64,000 nucleotides of DNA from Sympetrum striolatum. Lineage: Eukaryota; Arthropoda; Insecta; Odonata; Libellulidae. Shown here one piece after another: positions 36,480-47,849 of the stretch (positions are counted from its first letter, which is position 1; every line of letters begins with the position of its first letter). The translations under genes were made by a program, and so were the position numbers. The stretch covers positions 87,811,152-87,875,151 of the forward strand of contig OX388350.1 in the NCBI GenBank assembly GCA_947579665.1, read 5' to 3'. The notes beneath the pieces were generated by a model. It made no database searches. It was not told where the DNA came from and saw only the letters and a program-made list of their open reading frames with translations.

Positions 36480-36732
36480 ATGGGTCCTCCCGCGATGCCC
36501 CTGCCATGGTCTTCCGTCGTTCCCCTCGCTGGGGTCCTCCCTCGTTTCCCAAAATGGGGTCCACCCTCATTGCCCCTGCTGGAGTCCTACCTCGTTTCCC
36601 CTCATGGGTCCTTCCTCGTTGCCCCAGACAGAGTCCTCCAGGATGCCCTCTACGGGGTCCTGACTCATTGACCCCGCCAGGGTCCTCCCACGTTGCCCTC
36701 ATCGGGATCCTCCCTCGTTTCACTCGCTGCAT
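36480..36732. repeat. GC-rich imperfect minisatellite, period about 27-30 bp
   Basis: About nine diverged units carry the core GGGGTCCTCCCTCGTTGCCC in otherwise AT-rich DNA. Both strands stay open through it: about 87 codons on the + strand and 92 on the minus, where a roughly ten-residue R/G/E/P-rich period is visible. The openness follows from the period being close to a multiple of three and need not mean coding. Confidence 0.8.
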
Positions 36733-36781
36733 CTAGTTAGTTTTTATCATGCACAAAATTTTTCAGTGATTCAGTTTTACG

Positions 36782-37075
36782 TTAAATTTTACATTTAAAT
36801 TTTAATGACGAGGCACATTCACACCGTTTTGAGTGGATTCCCTCCAATGAGGATGACGAAGAGGATGATGAGCAAATTGGTACAGGAGCACGGACATGGT
36901 GTTTAGGGCTGATCTTTCGCTGTAGTCCTTGCCTGTGGGGCACTTCGAGGAGATTTGATCCTTTACCAGGAGTTGTTCCTGTGAGAGGATGGGGTGGTGG
37001 CAAACCTAATCCAAATGGGAATGCTTTGGTATGTGCTGTGTGACCTCCTGTTGATGAGTCGTCTCCACCAAGAAC
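36782..37075 (-). CDS. Possible terminal exon with a serine run, unknown protein
   Basis: A 98-codon open block (97 residues plus stop) follows an acceptor (AACTATCCTCTAG) and ends in TAA. It reads VLGGDDSSTGGHTAHTKAFP, then a Pro-rich part, a block KHHVRAPVPICSSSSSSSSL, and a C-terminus KRCECASSLKFKCKI. The composition is low-complexity but not AT-driven. No upstream partner exon is established. It lies just outside the inverted repeat that flanks the THAP/P gene, on the same strand. It may be a chance open frame. Confidence 0.3.
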   Translation of the reverse strand, partial: VLGGDDSSTGGHTAHTKAFPFGLGLPPPHPLTGTTPGKGSNLLEVPHRQGLQRKISPKHHVRAPVPICSSSSSSSSLEGIHSKRCECASSLKFKCKI

Positions 37076-37517
37076 CTAGAGGATAGTTAACACAGTTTGT
37101 GAAATAAAAGTTTATAAAATCCTTAGATTAGTAATAATGTATTAAACAATAGTTTGCAAGGAGTATTCATATCTATAGGTTAAAATCACGATCAGATTGG
37201 AACTTTCTATTTATTTCATGATGTGCAGAATATCCATAGCAGATGCCATAAAAAGAACAAATCTCACAGCATTGAGGAAATATTTCAAGTGGTATCAATA
37301 AATATACATCAAATTATAACGTTTGAAGATGGATGTAAATAAGCATAACATTAACTCATTTTCAGTACTGAATTCATCTTTTTCTGTAAAAAATGTTTTG
37401 TATACAGCTAATACACAAAACTTAGCATAAAATTGCATAAATGCCATGCTGTATGCCAATAAATGTGGCTGAATTTCAGAAAAATATTTTGACTTGCCTC
37501 TGAGCTTGGACAGTCAT

Positions 37518-37549
37518 ACCATGGAAGAAGGAGGAGAGGAAGAGCAGCT
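37518..37549. repeat. Left 32-bp inverted repeat flanking the THAP/P-transposase gene
   Basis: This 32-bp purine-rich segment, starting ACCATGGAAGAAGG, is exactly the reverse complement of 42345-42376, 4.8 kb away on the other side of the THAP/P-type gene. A perfect match of this length is unlikely by chance, although part is purine-simple. It may be the terminal inverted repeat of the element. No convincing 8-bp target duplication flanks it. Confidence 0.7.
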
Positions 37550-38110
37550 CCCATAAGCCCTATGGTAATAAATTTTGAGTGCTGCACTCTGGTGGCCAAA
37601 CTGTTTTAGCGGCGGCAATTTCAAAATAGAACCCTGAACATCCGCTTGAGATTTCTTCCAATTCAATTCAATCACCGAAAAATTAATGACTTTTCATGGA
37701 GAATTTAAAAACAATAATTGGCTTCCCAAAGAATAAACGGAATTTAATACTGAACTCAGGATATTGAAGATGTTTAACGTAAATAATCCATTAATGCTAA
37801 AAATTTAAAGTTCGAAGAATTTCACCCATGGAATATGTAACAAATGACAAGACCTCAGGAGAAACAAGTACTAGGAGATGATTTAAAGGATAAAAAAGAG
37901 ATTATGGTAAATTAATTTTATTTCCAAAAAATCTGCATAATTCATTACATTACAACAAATAAACTCAATAACAATATGTTTATATGAGTTAATAGCAATA
38001 AATACTACATATATTATATAACTATACACTATAACAACAAACATCAACAAAATGTACCAACAGCAACAAAAAACACAATACAACAAACCCCTAACAATAA
38101 AATTAACCAT

Positions 38111-41100
38111 CTACAGCTCCTTCCTATTCATAAATTTAACCCCCCAGAAAGTTCTTACTCTAATAAAAATGTCTAACAACAAAGACCCAGATGATATGCA
38201 TGGAAGTGCCACTGCTGGCCCATTAACCAGCATTATTTGTGTCATATATTTCCCAATGCCCTCTCTACCAACAGCATCGGGAAACACACACTGAAATAGT
38301 CTTTCCCAATCCTTAATGGCAGCGAAAATTTTCTCTTTGGGGATTAGTAGATTGCCATAATCACCACCTAACTCTTTCTGCCCTTTGAGGTGGGTGAATA
38401 GTTGGTGGTGTGCAATGATTCCCCCTGATGTATGCACATCCACTAAGTGCGACCTGCACTGCTCACAATTATGTTTCTTCAGAAACAATTTACAAAGGTA
38501 GCCACTTACATAATAAATAACATTCAATTCCTCTAAATCTAAATCTTCACTAAACCTAATATCACTAAATATATCATCTCCATCAAGGGAACCAGTGCTG
38601 TCTAACCTAGAACTATTTTTTGAAACAAAATTACTATATTTAACTAAAAACTGTTCTAAATCTAACTCACAATTACTACTCCTAGACAGTTTGGAAACGG
38701 ATGTGAGCATCAACTGCTTGTACCCTCTTCCAAACTGCACAACTGTGGGGTTTTTGTTACACCCATGTTGCTGTCGGATCACAGAGAACATGTTCTCCAA
38801 GGCATCTTGATTCAAAGTTCTGGTCCTTAGCTTCACAATGCCAAACTGATCCTTCAAATCTACCTGTAATTTTAACAAACAACTAATACTAATGAGCCAC
38901 CCATTCAAGCATGGTGGTTGCCGCCTGCATTCCTCAAAGAAGCTATTCTTCAACTTGAGGAAAGCTTCTTCAAGGAACGCAGCATGAGGGCTTCCCTCCA
39001 TCATAGCATACCGAAACTTGAATGGGTGGCGTCGCAGCTGATTACTATTAAATGTATCAAACAATTTATCCATAAAACTAAAAAAATTACCAGTATGCAT
39101 GGCAGAGTTTGGGAGTTTCCCCATGGCAACAAAAGCACAGATAGCAACGTAAACACTAGTACTGAAAACCTGAGAGGCCAATTTCACTTTCATTTTTTTG
39201 AAAGCCCTGACATCAGTGTGGAATTTTGTTATCTTTGGTATCATTGTTAACTTGAGTGGATCATTTAGCTCAAACAAGTTTTTGAAATGAGACCATTCTA
39301 CAATACTACCATCAAAATTCAATCTATACCTAGCTAAATTATTCCTAATAGATTTCAAAAGATGAGGGGGATCAAACATAAAATAAACAACCTCTTCATC
39401 TACATAAAAAAAGGGAGACTGATGAGATACTTGAAGCATCCGGCACAACTTGAGGTTATGAGGCCCCTGATCACAAATTAAAACTTTAACACTATAACCT
39501 ATTATCCTAAGCCTAGTAATACATTCTAAAACTAGACTATGCAATACATTAACATCTGTGCTATTGTTCGTGACCCAGTAGCCAATGGCCTGTTTCCACT
39601 TCTTATTTAACCCCTTAACCATAGCAACTAAGCACTGATTCCCCATAGTAGTGACGCTACCTTTGCCATAATTACAAAAACCCACAACAGAATCTGTGGT
39701 CACATCATAAAATAAGTTTTCTTTTACAGCCATTTCATCAATTGTTAAAGCTACAACCAAATCCTCCCTTTTCATTTTCTTTGCCTGCTCTTCCATAGCC
39801 TGCATGGCATTCTCATCCACCCCAGGTTTCACATGAACCTTCTTTTCCCAGCTAATCAAGGATGATCTTGATGGAAGGCAGAGAGTTCTTTGTAAGAATT
39901 TATAGGCTCTTGGCCCATGATAGTACATGCTTAATGCGAAATCTTTCATGTAAGGAGGCCACCTCCTCCCAAACTTGTTTACCTTGCTCATCTTAACTTG
40001 AGCAAGGAAAAGTTTCTGGGAAGATTTTGGCAGGTACACTTTACAATGATCAATAAAGTCCTGCCTTGTTATCCTCGCTCTTCCCTTCTGCCTCTCTCTA
40101 AATAGATTAGAGCGCAGTCTTGCAATGCTGCTAGTGTACTGCATCACTCTTCTTGAGGTGCGTGGAGTCCAGTTCAAACGACTGCATCGTGATCGTGGTG
40201 TGGAGACACAGGCTACATTATAAATAGAGAAGAAGATTAGTTCACATAAGGTAGGGAGCTAAGAAGCACCATGAAATCGGGCATGTAACCAATTTAATAA
40301 ATACAGACAATGTATCAAATAAGTGCATAATAAGGATACTTACCAGCAATAACACTTGCAGAGGGAATACTGGTGTCATCATTTTGAGAAGCTCCCGCAG
40401 AAGGTGAGCCATCATTTTTCCGTGGAGTGGAAGGAGTGCCTTCCCCCACAATGGGCTCAGTGATGGAGTCATCCACATCACACACTGAAACAAGAATGAA
40501 AGCTATTATAATCACAGAAATAGTCAATGAAAAGGGCATCTTAGGGCAGTAATCACAGTTGCATAGTGATTTACTGAATAATCATGCAATCACAAATCAG
40601 TGATTATTCTCATATCACTGATTCACAATAATTCCATAATTCAGGAATTAGAAATAAGGCTTATTATTAGTTATTGGATTAATATAGCGCTCGAGTAATT
40701 AGAAATAACATGAAATTTTGTTTTCCTCAAGCTCAATATATGTAACTAATTAGCCACTTAACCACTAGCAACAGTTCCCTATATAATCCACCGCACTTTA
40801 CCGCAATATCGTCTGCTTTTTCAGGCAGGACATAAACCAATAATGAAGGAAAATCTATTGCTTTTCACTTAAGTATCTGCCGCGATCATATTGTCTAAAA
40901 CCAATGTTTAATTCAACTTGAAATAACAAGATGACGAATTGATTACGCCCCACACGGTAATTCACGATTCGATAATTCATGCAAATAATTACATAGACTC
41001 TTAATTAGAAAATAATCGTACATTATTCTATATAAATATTGTTATATTATATATGAATACCAAATACACAACGATTCGTTAATCACCAATTTGAGAATCT

Positions 41101-41981
41101 CGAAAGACTATGAATACGAAACTACAGTTAATGATAGATATAATCGATGATTATTTGTGACTACTAATACATCCTTAAGGTTCTTAAATAGACAGTTTGA
41201 TAAGAAAATGAACATACCTGAAACCTCTACAACATCCAACGAGGAAGCATTTGCTTCGTCACGAATTGAATTAGGAACCCATTCCTTTGCAGTTTCCATT
41301 ACACCGACGTCTGAAAATAAACAATGCCGTTCAGTGATGCTCAGAATTATTACAACATTACAAATTGTTATTACTAATAAATCATAATAGTGATTTCCAA
41401 CGCCAGTTGTGATCGTTAAAACTAAAGAAGGCAAAACTCCAAATATTTACCGCGGACATCAACAATAATGTGCATGCGGAACGTTAAATAACAAAGTTTG
41501 GTTATATGAGTAAAAAATACATATACCTTACGGTTTTAAAAAGATAAAATATCGAATAGAAAACGTATTTTCGTCATTTAAACTCACCTTCTTCCTCCCC
41601 AAACTTCCATTCGTAACGGCTAGGAATAGCGTTCGGTTTCAGTAAAACACGTGGCGTTTTACTTTTAAAATCTCCCTCCGTGAAATGGTCACTGCAGAGC
41701 CGCATATTCTTTACGTTCTTCCCCATCAAGTCTTCCCGGAGAGAGAACTTCAGCCAGTGAAACGCTCTGAGGGAAAAAACATCTCATTTAAGTACATACA
41801 TTCATTACTTGTTATCACCAACTGTTGCTCATAATAATGATAAAACTCACCTCACAGGATCTTTCGGGAAAACAAACAATGATATCGGTTCATTCATTCT
41901 GCAGCCGAAAAAATTATTGCACCAAAGGGCAGCGCAGTAATTCCCACGTTTCCTCTTCATTCCGGCACATGGCGTCTCCAT
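38111..41981 (-). CDS. THAP-domain P-element-type transposase, five exons, apparently intact (881 aa)
   Basis: Exons in reading order: 41981-41851, 41766-41588, 41310-41218, 40484-40344 and 40212-38111. All junctions are GT-AG with agreeing phases; the total is 2646 nt. Exons 1-2 encode a THAP zinc finger: YCAALWC, then RLCSDHF, then PNAIPSRY (the AVPTIF-like position). Exons 3-4 are an acidic, Ser/Pro-rich linker. Exon 5 is a P/THAP9-type RNase H-like transposase: ALTIDEMAVKENLFYD (first acidic residue), VLICDQGPHN, FMFDPPHLLKSIRNNL in the GTP-binding insertion region, and LNQDALENMFSVIRQQHG with the third acidic residue. It ends with a Cys/His segment (SGYLCKLFLKKHNCEQC). No stop or frameshift breaks it. 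The ATG at 41981 is chosen; a second ATG is at 41960. A minus-strand AATAAA sits near 37920. It is either an autonomous P-type transposon or a domesticated THAP9-like gene. Confidence 0.92.
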
Positions 41982-42344
41982 TATGGCCGAATTTGGCTGT
42001 TAACTGAATAAAAAATTCTCGCCAACACTGATACGATTTGCTACGTAGCTACGGATATAGAACAACAATACTGTTATTCTTACTCCAAAAAGTAAAGTTT
42101 CGAGAACACCAATAATCAATTGGAAGATACCTCTTGAAAACTGATGCTTAACTCAAAGACCTTCACTCCTGGAACACTCAGCGTGCAATGGCTACCATGC
42201 TTCCAATTTCCGAGCATCGAAGTACTTATTCTTTGCCAGCCAATCAGGAAGCGGCGGCGCGGCGGCTTAGAGTCCTTAGAGTAGGATGCGCTTCGGTCGA
42301 ATCTAACAAGCAGAGACATCTACAGCTATACGATAGAACGTCGA

Positions 42345-42376
42345 AGCTGCTCTTCCTCTCCTCCTTCTTCCATGGT
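42345..42376. repeat. Right 32-bp inverted repeat flanking the THAP/P-transposase gene
   Basis: Exact reverse complement of 37518-37549. It ends CTTCCATGGT and lies 364 bp upstream of the THAP gene's ATG. Together the pair delimits 4859 bp (37518-42376). Confidence 0.7.
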
Positions 42377-42484
42377 CATACAGTGCATCGGAGTCAGTCA
42401 GTGGCAGAGGAGGACCTTTGCCAAAGAAGAGAAGGGTCTTGGAGAAGAGTTATGTCCAAATGGAGATGAAGAAGGCAGTGAGAC

Positions 42485-43720
42485 TCAATTTATTTATTTT
42501 TTATTCACTATAAGCATTGTATACATTGCATAGTCATAAAAATAATACAATTACATCTATACAAAAGGTAAAATTACTCTTTCAGAAGGTTAATACAAAA
42601 TTTGGTATGTACAAAAGGAGAGAAACTCATCTACTGAATACAGTGATTCATACATTTAAAACCTTTTTAGATGATTTTGAAATGACCTAAGAGATGTCAT
42701 TTTCTTTAAGTTTTGTGGTAGGGAATTAAAAAGCTTTGGTCCTTTATGGTGAGGGCCTTCACTGTTTAGTTTTGTTGATCTAGGTAATACATGGATATCC
42801 ATTTGTGCACATGTTTGATGTTAATGAATTGTTGAATTCCTTACATAGAGATTAATATTTTTCTTAACAAACATTATGAGATTGAAGATATACAACGCAG
42901 GTAAAGTCATAATCTTCAATATTTTAAAGAATTCTCTACATGAGTCCCTAGTGATAACTTAAAAATGACCCTTATAGATATCATGATTTACAAGATCAAA
43001 GGCTTTTCTTAAATCAAGACATAGTCCAATGGCAAGATTTTTAATGCCAATAGCATTTAGAGTATTTGAGAGAAAATCATAGAGGGCAGGAGATGTAGAT
43101 CTAAATTTTCTAAAGCCATGCTGTTGATCACATATAATGAGGTTTCTTTCTAAGTAATTTACTAAACGTCTTGCCGAAACTTTTTCTAATATTTTAGAAA
43201 AGCCAGAGAGCAAATCTTAAGATAGTAGTTGTAGTTGCTAACGTCACTATTATTTCCTTTTATAAAGAGTGGTTTTACTTTACTTTGCTTCAAACATTGA
43301 GGAAATATACCTTCAGAAAAGGACAGATTAAACAAATAACTTAATTGCTCTGCAATATGAGGAAGAATATATTTAATCACCTTATCTGGAATATTGTCCA
43401 TTCCAGCAGATAGTTTGTCACCCAGAGAACTGGAGATATCAAGGATTTCATTTGCAGTCACAAGGAATATGTAGAAGGAGTGTAAAGCCATTTGTGTTGT
43501 GCTATTGTGTATAACATTATCAGCATTTGAAATAATATTTCCGGGTGTATCAATGAAAAAGTCATTAAACATATCAGCAATTTCCAGAGGATTTGAGATC
43601 CACATATCACCCTTTAAAAAATGCAAGTACCACCATTTTTAAATACATTTCTACATGAGGCATCAGCAAGTGAATATTCAGGTATATTGATGCAACTCAA
43701 TGGGCTTTCACTTCTTGAAC
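42485..43720 (-). pseudogene. Jockey/CR1-type LINE with at least two internal deletions
   Basis: In minus-strand order: an endonuclease piece (SCINIPEYSLADASCRN, then NGGTCIF; 43700-43625). This is followed, after a stop, by a mid-ORF block (NPLEIADMFNDFFIDTPGN, 43610-43500), and then RT fingers with GFRKFRSTSPALYDFL and LDLRKAFDLVNHDI (43125-42975). Next comes a C-terminal block (CREFFKILKIMTLPALYIFN; LFNSLPQNLKKMTSLRSF; YESLYSVDEFLSF). Most of the EN domain and the whole YADD-containing RT core are missing, so it is 5' truncated and internally deleted. The 3' end has an ATAAAAAATAAATAAATTG tail. TGAGAC at 42479-42484 and 43721-43726 may be the target duplication, but it is short. Confidence 0.8.
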
Positions 43721-43841
43721 TGAGACGATGAATTGGCTTCTGGCTCAGCTGGGGGTGGGGATGCACCTCCAACCACAATTGATGGAAGCTGAAGAGTCTT
43801 TTGGGTTGAATTTGCAGCTTTACCAGTTTCTCCTTCTGTTC
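43708..43841 (-). CDS. Possible last exon of an unknown gene, partly overlapping the LINE 5' end
   Basis: After an acceptor (CATTCTCTAG) an open frame of 43 codons reads TEGETGKAANSTQKTLQLPS, IVVGGASPPPAEPEANSSSQ, FKK, stop. Its composition is protein-like, but the family is not recognised. If the LINE begins at 43720, the last four codons, stop included, come from the LINE. Another frame through the same bases also stays open, so this is weak. Confidence 0.25.
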
Positions 43842-44025
43842 CTAGAGAATGAAATCAACACGTCATTAACCATTTTCTAAATAAGATAAGATATATATTT
43901 CACTGTAGACATTACAAAATGCATAGTTTCGTCAAAGAACAAAATAATTCAGGGCATGGTAATAAATTACACTAAAAGTCTACAGGATAGAATAACAAAA
44001 AATAGTATTCAATTATTATCTATCT

Positions 44026-44229
44026 TTACATATAGGATAGATACTCCTCAATTGAATAAAGAGACTTATAAATTAAGACATGTTTCAATTTATATTTAAA
44101 TAAGTTGAAGTCAGAAATTTCCTGCATATCTGCTGGGAGTAGATTAAATATCTTAAAAATTTTATGATAATCATCATTACATAATTTAGTTACTCTGCTG
44201 TGGATATTATAATAATAAAACATCTTCAT
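44026..44229 (-). pseudogene. LINE C-terminal fragment, second copy
   Basis: This minus-strand fragment reads RVTKLCNDDYHKIFKIFNLL followed by PADMQEISDFNLFKYKLKHV and LYSIEEYLSYM. It is the usual C-terminal signature of Jockey/CR1-type LINEs (N.LP..I......FK..LK..L), and corresponds to the tail of the LINE ending at 42485. Upstream RT is absent. It is a 5'-truncated insertion. Confidence 0.7.
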
Positions 44230-44499
44230 ATTCGCACCCTAAGCTGCTTACTATGGGCAGGCATTAGCTTTTGTATAGAACAAATAATGTAATCAATATA
44301 AATAAATACTCGTGTAAATAAAATAATAAAAAATATAATATATTTAATTTCCAGCGTGTGACCTGATGTTTTAGCATGAATAATAAAATGAAACACCTGA
44401 CATTAAAACAAAAGCTATAATGAAAGTTTTCACCAGATGTTTTGGTTATTACGATAAAAAATTAAATGGAAAATTGGATTAGCATCTTTCTCTATATGC

Positions 44500-44955
44500 G
44501 TGACATTTTATTTTATGCTGTTATTATTATTAATATTGAAGATACTTAATCTTACAAAATGTATTCCTTTCTGCTACCATATTCTGAGGAATGGAATATA
44601 TTCATTTGTCATTTGGTACAGTATAGAGAAAGATGTATCTTTCATTTACTTTTGCCACAGTCTTGATCATGGGTGTGATGAAATGAAAGCTACCGACGTA
44701 AGGGTGCATACCTGCACTGATGAAGGTCTCTTCTTATGGACTGACAAGAAAAGTGTTACTCGTAGAGTCATTTTGCTTCACTTCCAAGAACATATTCCAC
44801 TTATGACATTCTGGCTTAGAGAGAAGAGCAAGGGCAAACTGCCTCACTCCTCATCCTACCTAATAAACTTCATTCCTCTCTGCACACTCTTAGTAGCTTA
44901 TGTCAGAGAGGGTGAGACACCAACCGGCCTCTGGGCTGAATACTTTACAGATTGA
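44500..44955 (+). other. 151-codon open frame inside dispersed repeat family X, copy B
   Basis: An ATG-started frame begins with a hydrophobic leader (FYFMLLLLLILKIL) and later has charged, protein-like sequence (KKSVTRRVILLHFQEHIPLM). About 250 bp of it (44600-44900) aligns with 32040-32330, where the frame is broken. So it is either part of a mobile element's coding region or a chance frame. No family was recognised. Confidence 0.35.
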
Positions 44956-46490
44956 GTTACAATATTCCTAAGGTACAGATGACAAAACCTCCTTCATTCT
45001 CAAATAAACTATTTTGTAGTAAGGGAACAATAAAAAAATTATATGTGATTCCTCATTTAAACCACTCATTTGCTTTGAAAGCAATAGAACATGAAGGAGA
45101 TCAGAATAGTCAGCCTTGTAATTCTCTTCTGGCAGGAAATTCTGTATTAATATACTACATATCTCCTTTCTTGACCCTGCAGAAAAAAATGTTTTTGTCT
45201 GCTGCGTTATAGATAAATTTACTCAAATATATTGTAACAGGATCGAATAAATAAAATATTAGATGATAGAAAACTACATGAGATAAAGAATGAAGGATTA
45301 CTTTGCACTCATTGGCTCACAACTAGGATATTTCCCAAGGAATAACAGAAATGAAAAGAAGGCTGACAGCTCTGGAACTTGAGCCCATATCTTCCGGTAT
45401 GTGGGAGGTAGATCCCGGGGAGGGGAGGTGCATTCGTATGTATGTATTACAGCATTATATGAACACATATACGTTTCTATAAAAAAATTAACAGCAGAGC
45501 GAAAATGACTTGTTCCTATCACAAAAGCATATTGGAGGAGAATTAAGAATTAGATATCCCGATAGAACTTTAGTAACCAATCGAATGCTGTTTTGTTTAA
45601 ATATGAGAGGGTAATGAAGTTGTTGGTAACTAGTTAGACAATATGAACCACTCTCTAAGAGGAGGAATTGTTTATTTTTCAACTTATATTGATAAACTGA
45701 TTGAACTAATTTACCACAATGAAAAATATTCGGATATATTAATTGTAGGCCACAGAAAGTACGTTATTGTAGGATGAAGCCAATGTCATGCATCCTCTCT
45801 ATTATATAGGTCATTAAGACACCAGAAAAAAGATCAGAAGGATAGTATCTAGAACAAGTTGACTAAAACATTCATTTTTTCTGCCAACGATGTGCGATAG
45901 AATGAATGTTGGTGGCACCGAGCCACCATGCAAAATGACTCCCCCATGGGTGGAGATGATAAGCAAGGTAGAGGGGCACTTGCCTGCAAAGTAAGTCCCT
46001 GCATACATTTTTTAAATGAAATTTTGACCTCCTTAGTATTGTTTTGCTTGAATACTTGAAGCTTCCTATGTGACAAAAGTGAGAGACTTAACGCTTTGGA
46101 GACTTTAGAAATCGCGAGGAACTCCTCGTCGAAAATTGCCAACGAATTTCTGTTTCCTAATCCTTCTCCCATATTGCAAACCCTCATTCCTTAATTTCCG
46201 TGCACCTTTCCTAGCATCCCACCCATTGCCCTTACTCTTCACCTTACTTGTTGCATCTTTTTTTAATTTAGTGACCTTTGCCTTACTTTGTAACTCTTGC
46301 TTTCCTTACTTTGAAATTCTGTCTATCTTGCAATGCAACGGTTTGTGATTTAGAACCTTTGCTATGTAACCCGCCTCATCCCTTACCCCCTCCTTTCCAC
46401 CTCCCCCCCCTTTTTTCCTCCTTCCGTTACTTGCTACCTTCTCTCCCCTCCCCCTTTTCATGATTGTATATATTCGGAAGTGTGTTCTAC
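44956..46490. other. Intergenic DNA, no gene resolved
   Basis: Frames up to 112 codons occur but show no motifs or splice-bounded structure. A pyrimidine-rich stretch with C runs lies at 46140-46460, immediately before the hammerhead-like motif. Confidence 0.4.
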
Positions 46491-46494
46491 TTGT

Positions 46495-46533
46495 CACCTG
46501 ATGATGTAGCGACGCTACGAAACCTAGGTCGTG
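46495..46533 (+). ncRNA. Hammerhead-ribozyme-like motif (type I layout)
   Basis: The + strand reads CAC, CTGATGA (46498-46504), T, stem II GTAGC/GCTAC with a GAC loop (46506-46518), GAAA (46519-46522), CCTAGG (46523-46528), TC, then GTG, which pairs with the leading CAC. The core residues CUGAUGA, GAAA and the cleavage-site UC are all present. Stem III is the self-complementary CCTAGG, so pairing within one molecule is minimal. Such motifs with very short stem III are known in Penelope-like elements and are thought to work as dimers. One extra U sits between the core and stem II, as in the three related motifs in this window. Activity is not established. Confidence 0.6.
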
Positions 46534-46539
46534 TTTTTT

Positions 46540-47840
46540 CAGATATTAAATTAGTGGTCTAGTAAAAGTTTGTTACCATGAATTTTTTACAGATCTCATT
46601 AAGATTGAAATACATATCGGCCAACTTTAAGTTGAGTTATGATGGTTTTTGGTGAATTTACTATCATAATAACATAACCATCAGTGGCCATCCTTCCATT
46701 ATTATCAGCAATTAGGAACCAAAAATAGTTAATTTTATCAACTCCAAAAATATTAACCTAACTAAAGTTGAAAGATTTTTTATTCAACCTAAGTATTACT
46801 TTCTCTAGCAGATATTTTGTACCACCTTTTCCAAAGAAGTTGACTCTTCAGAAAATATCAGGGCATATAAGGAATTCTGATTTATTTTTCAATCTTAAAT
46901 GGGCCACTGTGAAACAAAACAACATTATTTTTACAGAAATTGTCAATGAATAGAGTAAAAATGGACTTAATCTATATTGATTACATTACTGAAAGTTACA
47001 TATGCATAATTGCTTTTCTGTAACTTTTAATATAAGTGCTAAAAACTTTAAATAAATCAATTTATTGGTCCATGGTGATTTGTAGAAATCATATGTAGGA
47101 CAAGTCATTAACTTTAAATGCAATCAGTCAATAAAATCATTGATGTAGTAAATATGTGTCAATGTTTTTATTATGTAAATACATTCAGTCGAAGAAATTG
47201 TTACATAATGAAAACATTTTAATAAAATCAATTAATGAAATCCTTCGCACAACAAGTGCAATTATTTATTAAAAGGTTAGAAACAGCTTTCTTGAATTTA
47301 TTTGCACTTGCAAGGGACTTTATATTATGTTTTTGAGTTAAACAGTCAGACACGTGTCCACTATATTTACGCAAAGAATGTGCCCTGAAAGATTCGTGTG
47401 AATCTATTAGTTAATTACCCATTAACCTGGTTTCCCCCTTGTCGGTATAAATTTTCATTTCTCTAAATTGTTTGGCATCAAGTTGACATGGGTTACTATA
47501 GTCCAATCACAATAATCTCTATTGGGTAATTTCACAAGGCCACATACAAAAAAAACAGAGGGTATGCATAATTTAATTTGCAAAATAGTTTTTTCCGTTA
47601 TTTCTTTAAAATATCTAAAAATTTACTGGCAGACATGTAATAGGAAATATTTCAAAGCATTGGTTAGAAATGAGACAGTTAAAAATCACTTTCAGTTAAG
47701 ATGTGAATTTGGAAAAAATCAATAAGCTCGTGACAGTTTAAAAGTGCATCTGTAGTGGTTTGAATAACATAAAGATTCGATATACTGAATACATTGATAT
47801 ATGAAATCATTTTGAAAGTAAATCTTCACATCAATCACTC
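46540..47840. other. AT-rich DNA between the hammerhead motif and the repeats, no gene seen
   Basis: If the hammerhead motif and the GIY-YIG remnant belong to one Penelope-like element, reverse transcriptase should lie here. I did not recognise any RT block in either strand, so the body appears deleted or the two are unrelated. Confidence 0.4.
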
Positions 47841-47849
47841 AATTTTTTA

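Noticed and set aside
36473..36736. Proline/serine-rich + strand frame over the minisatellite
   Set aside because: Openness follows from the ~30-bp repeat period; no splice sites or start context support a protein.
42188..42469. 93-codon + strand frame upstream of the THAP gene
   Set aside because: GC-rich patch overlapping the right 32-bp inverted repeat; no motif, and the same bases are open in several frames.
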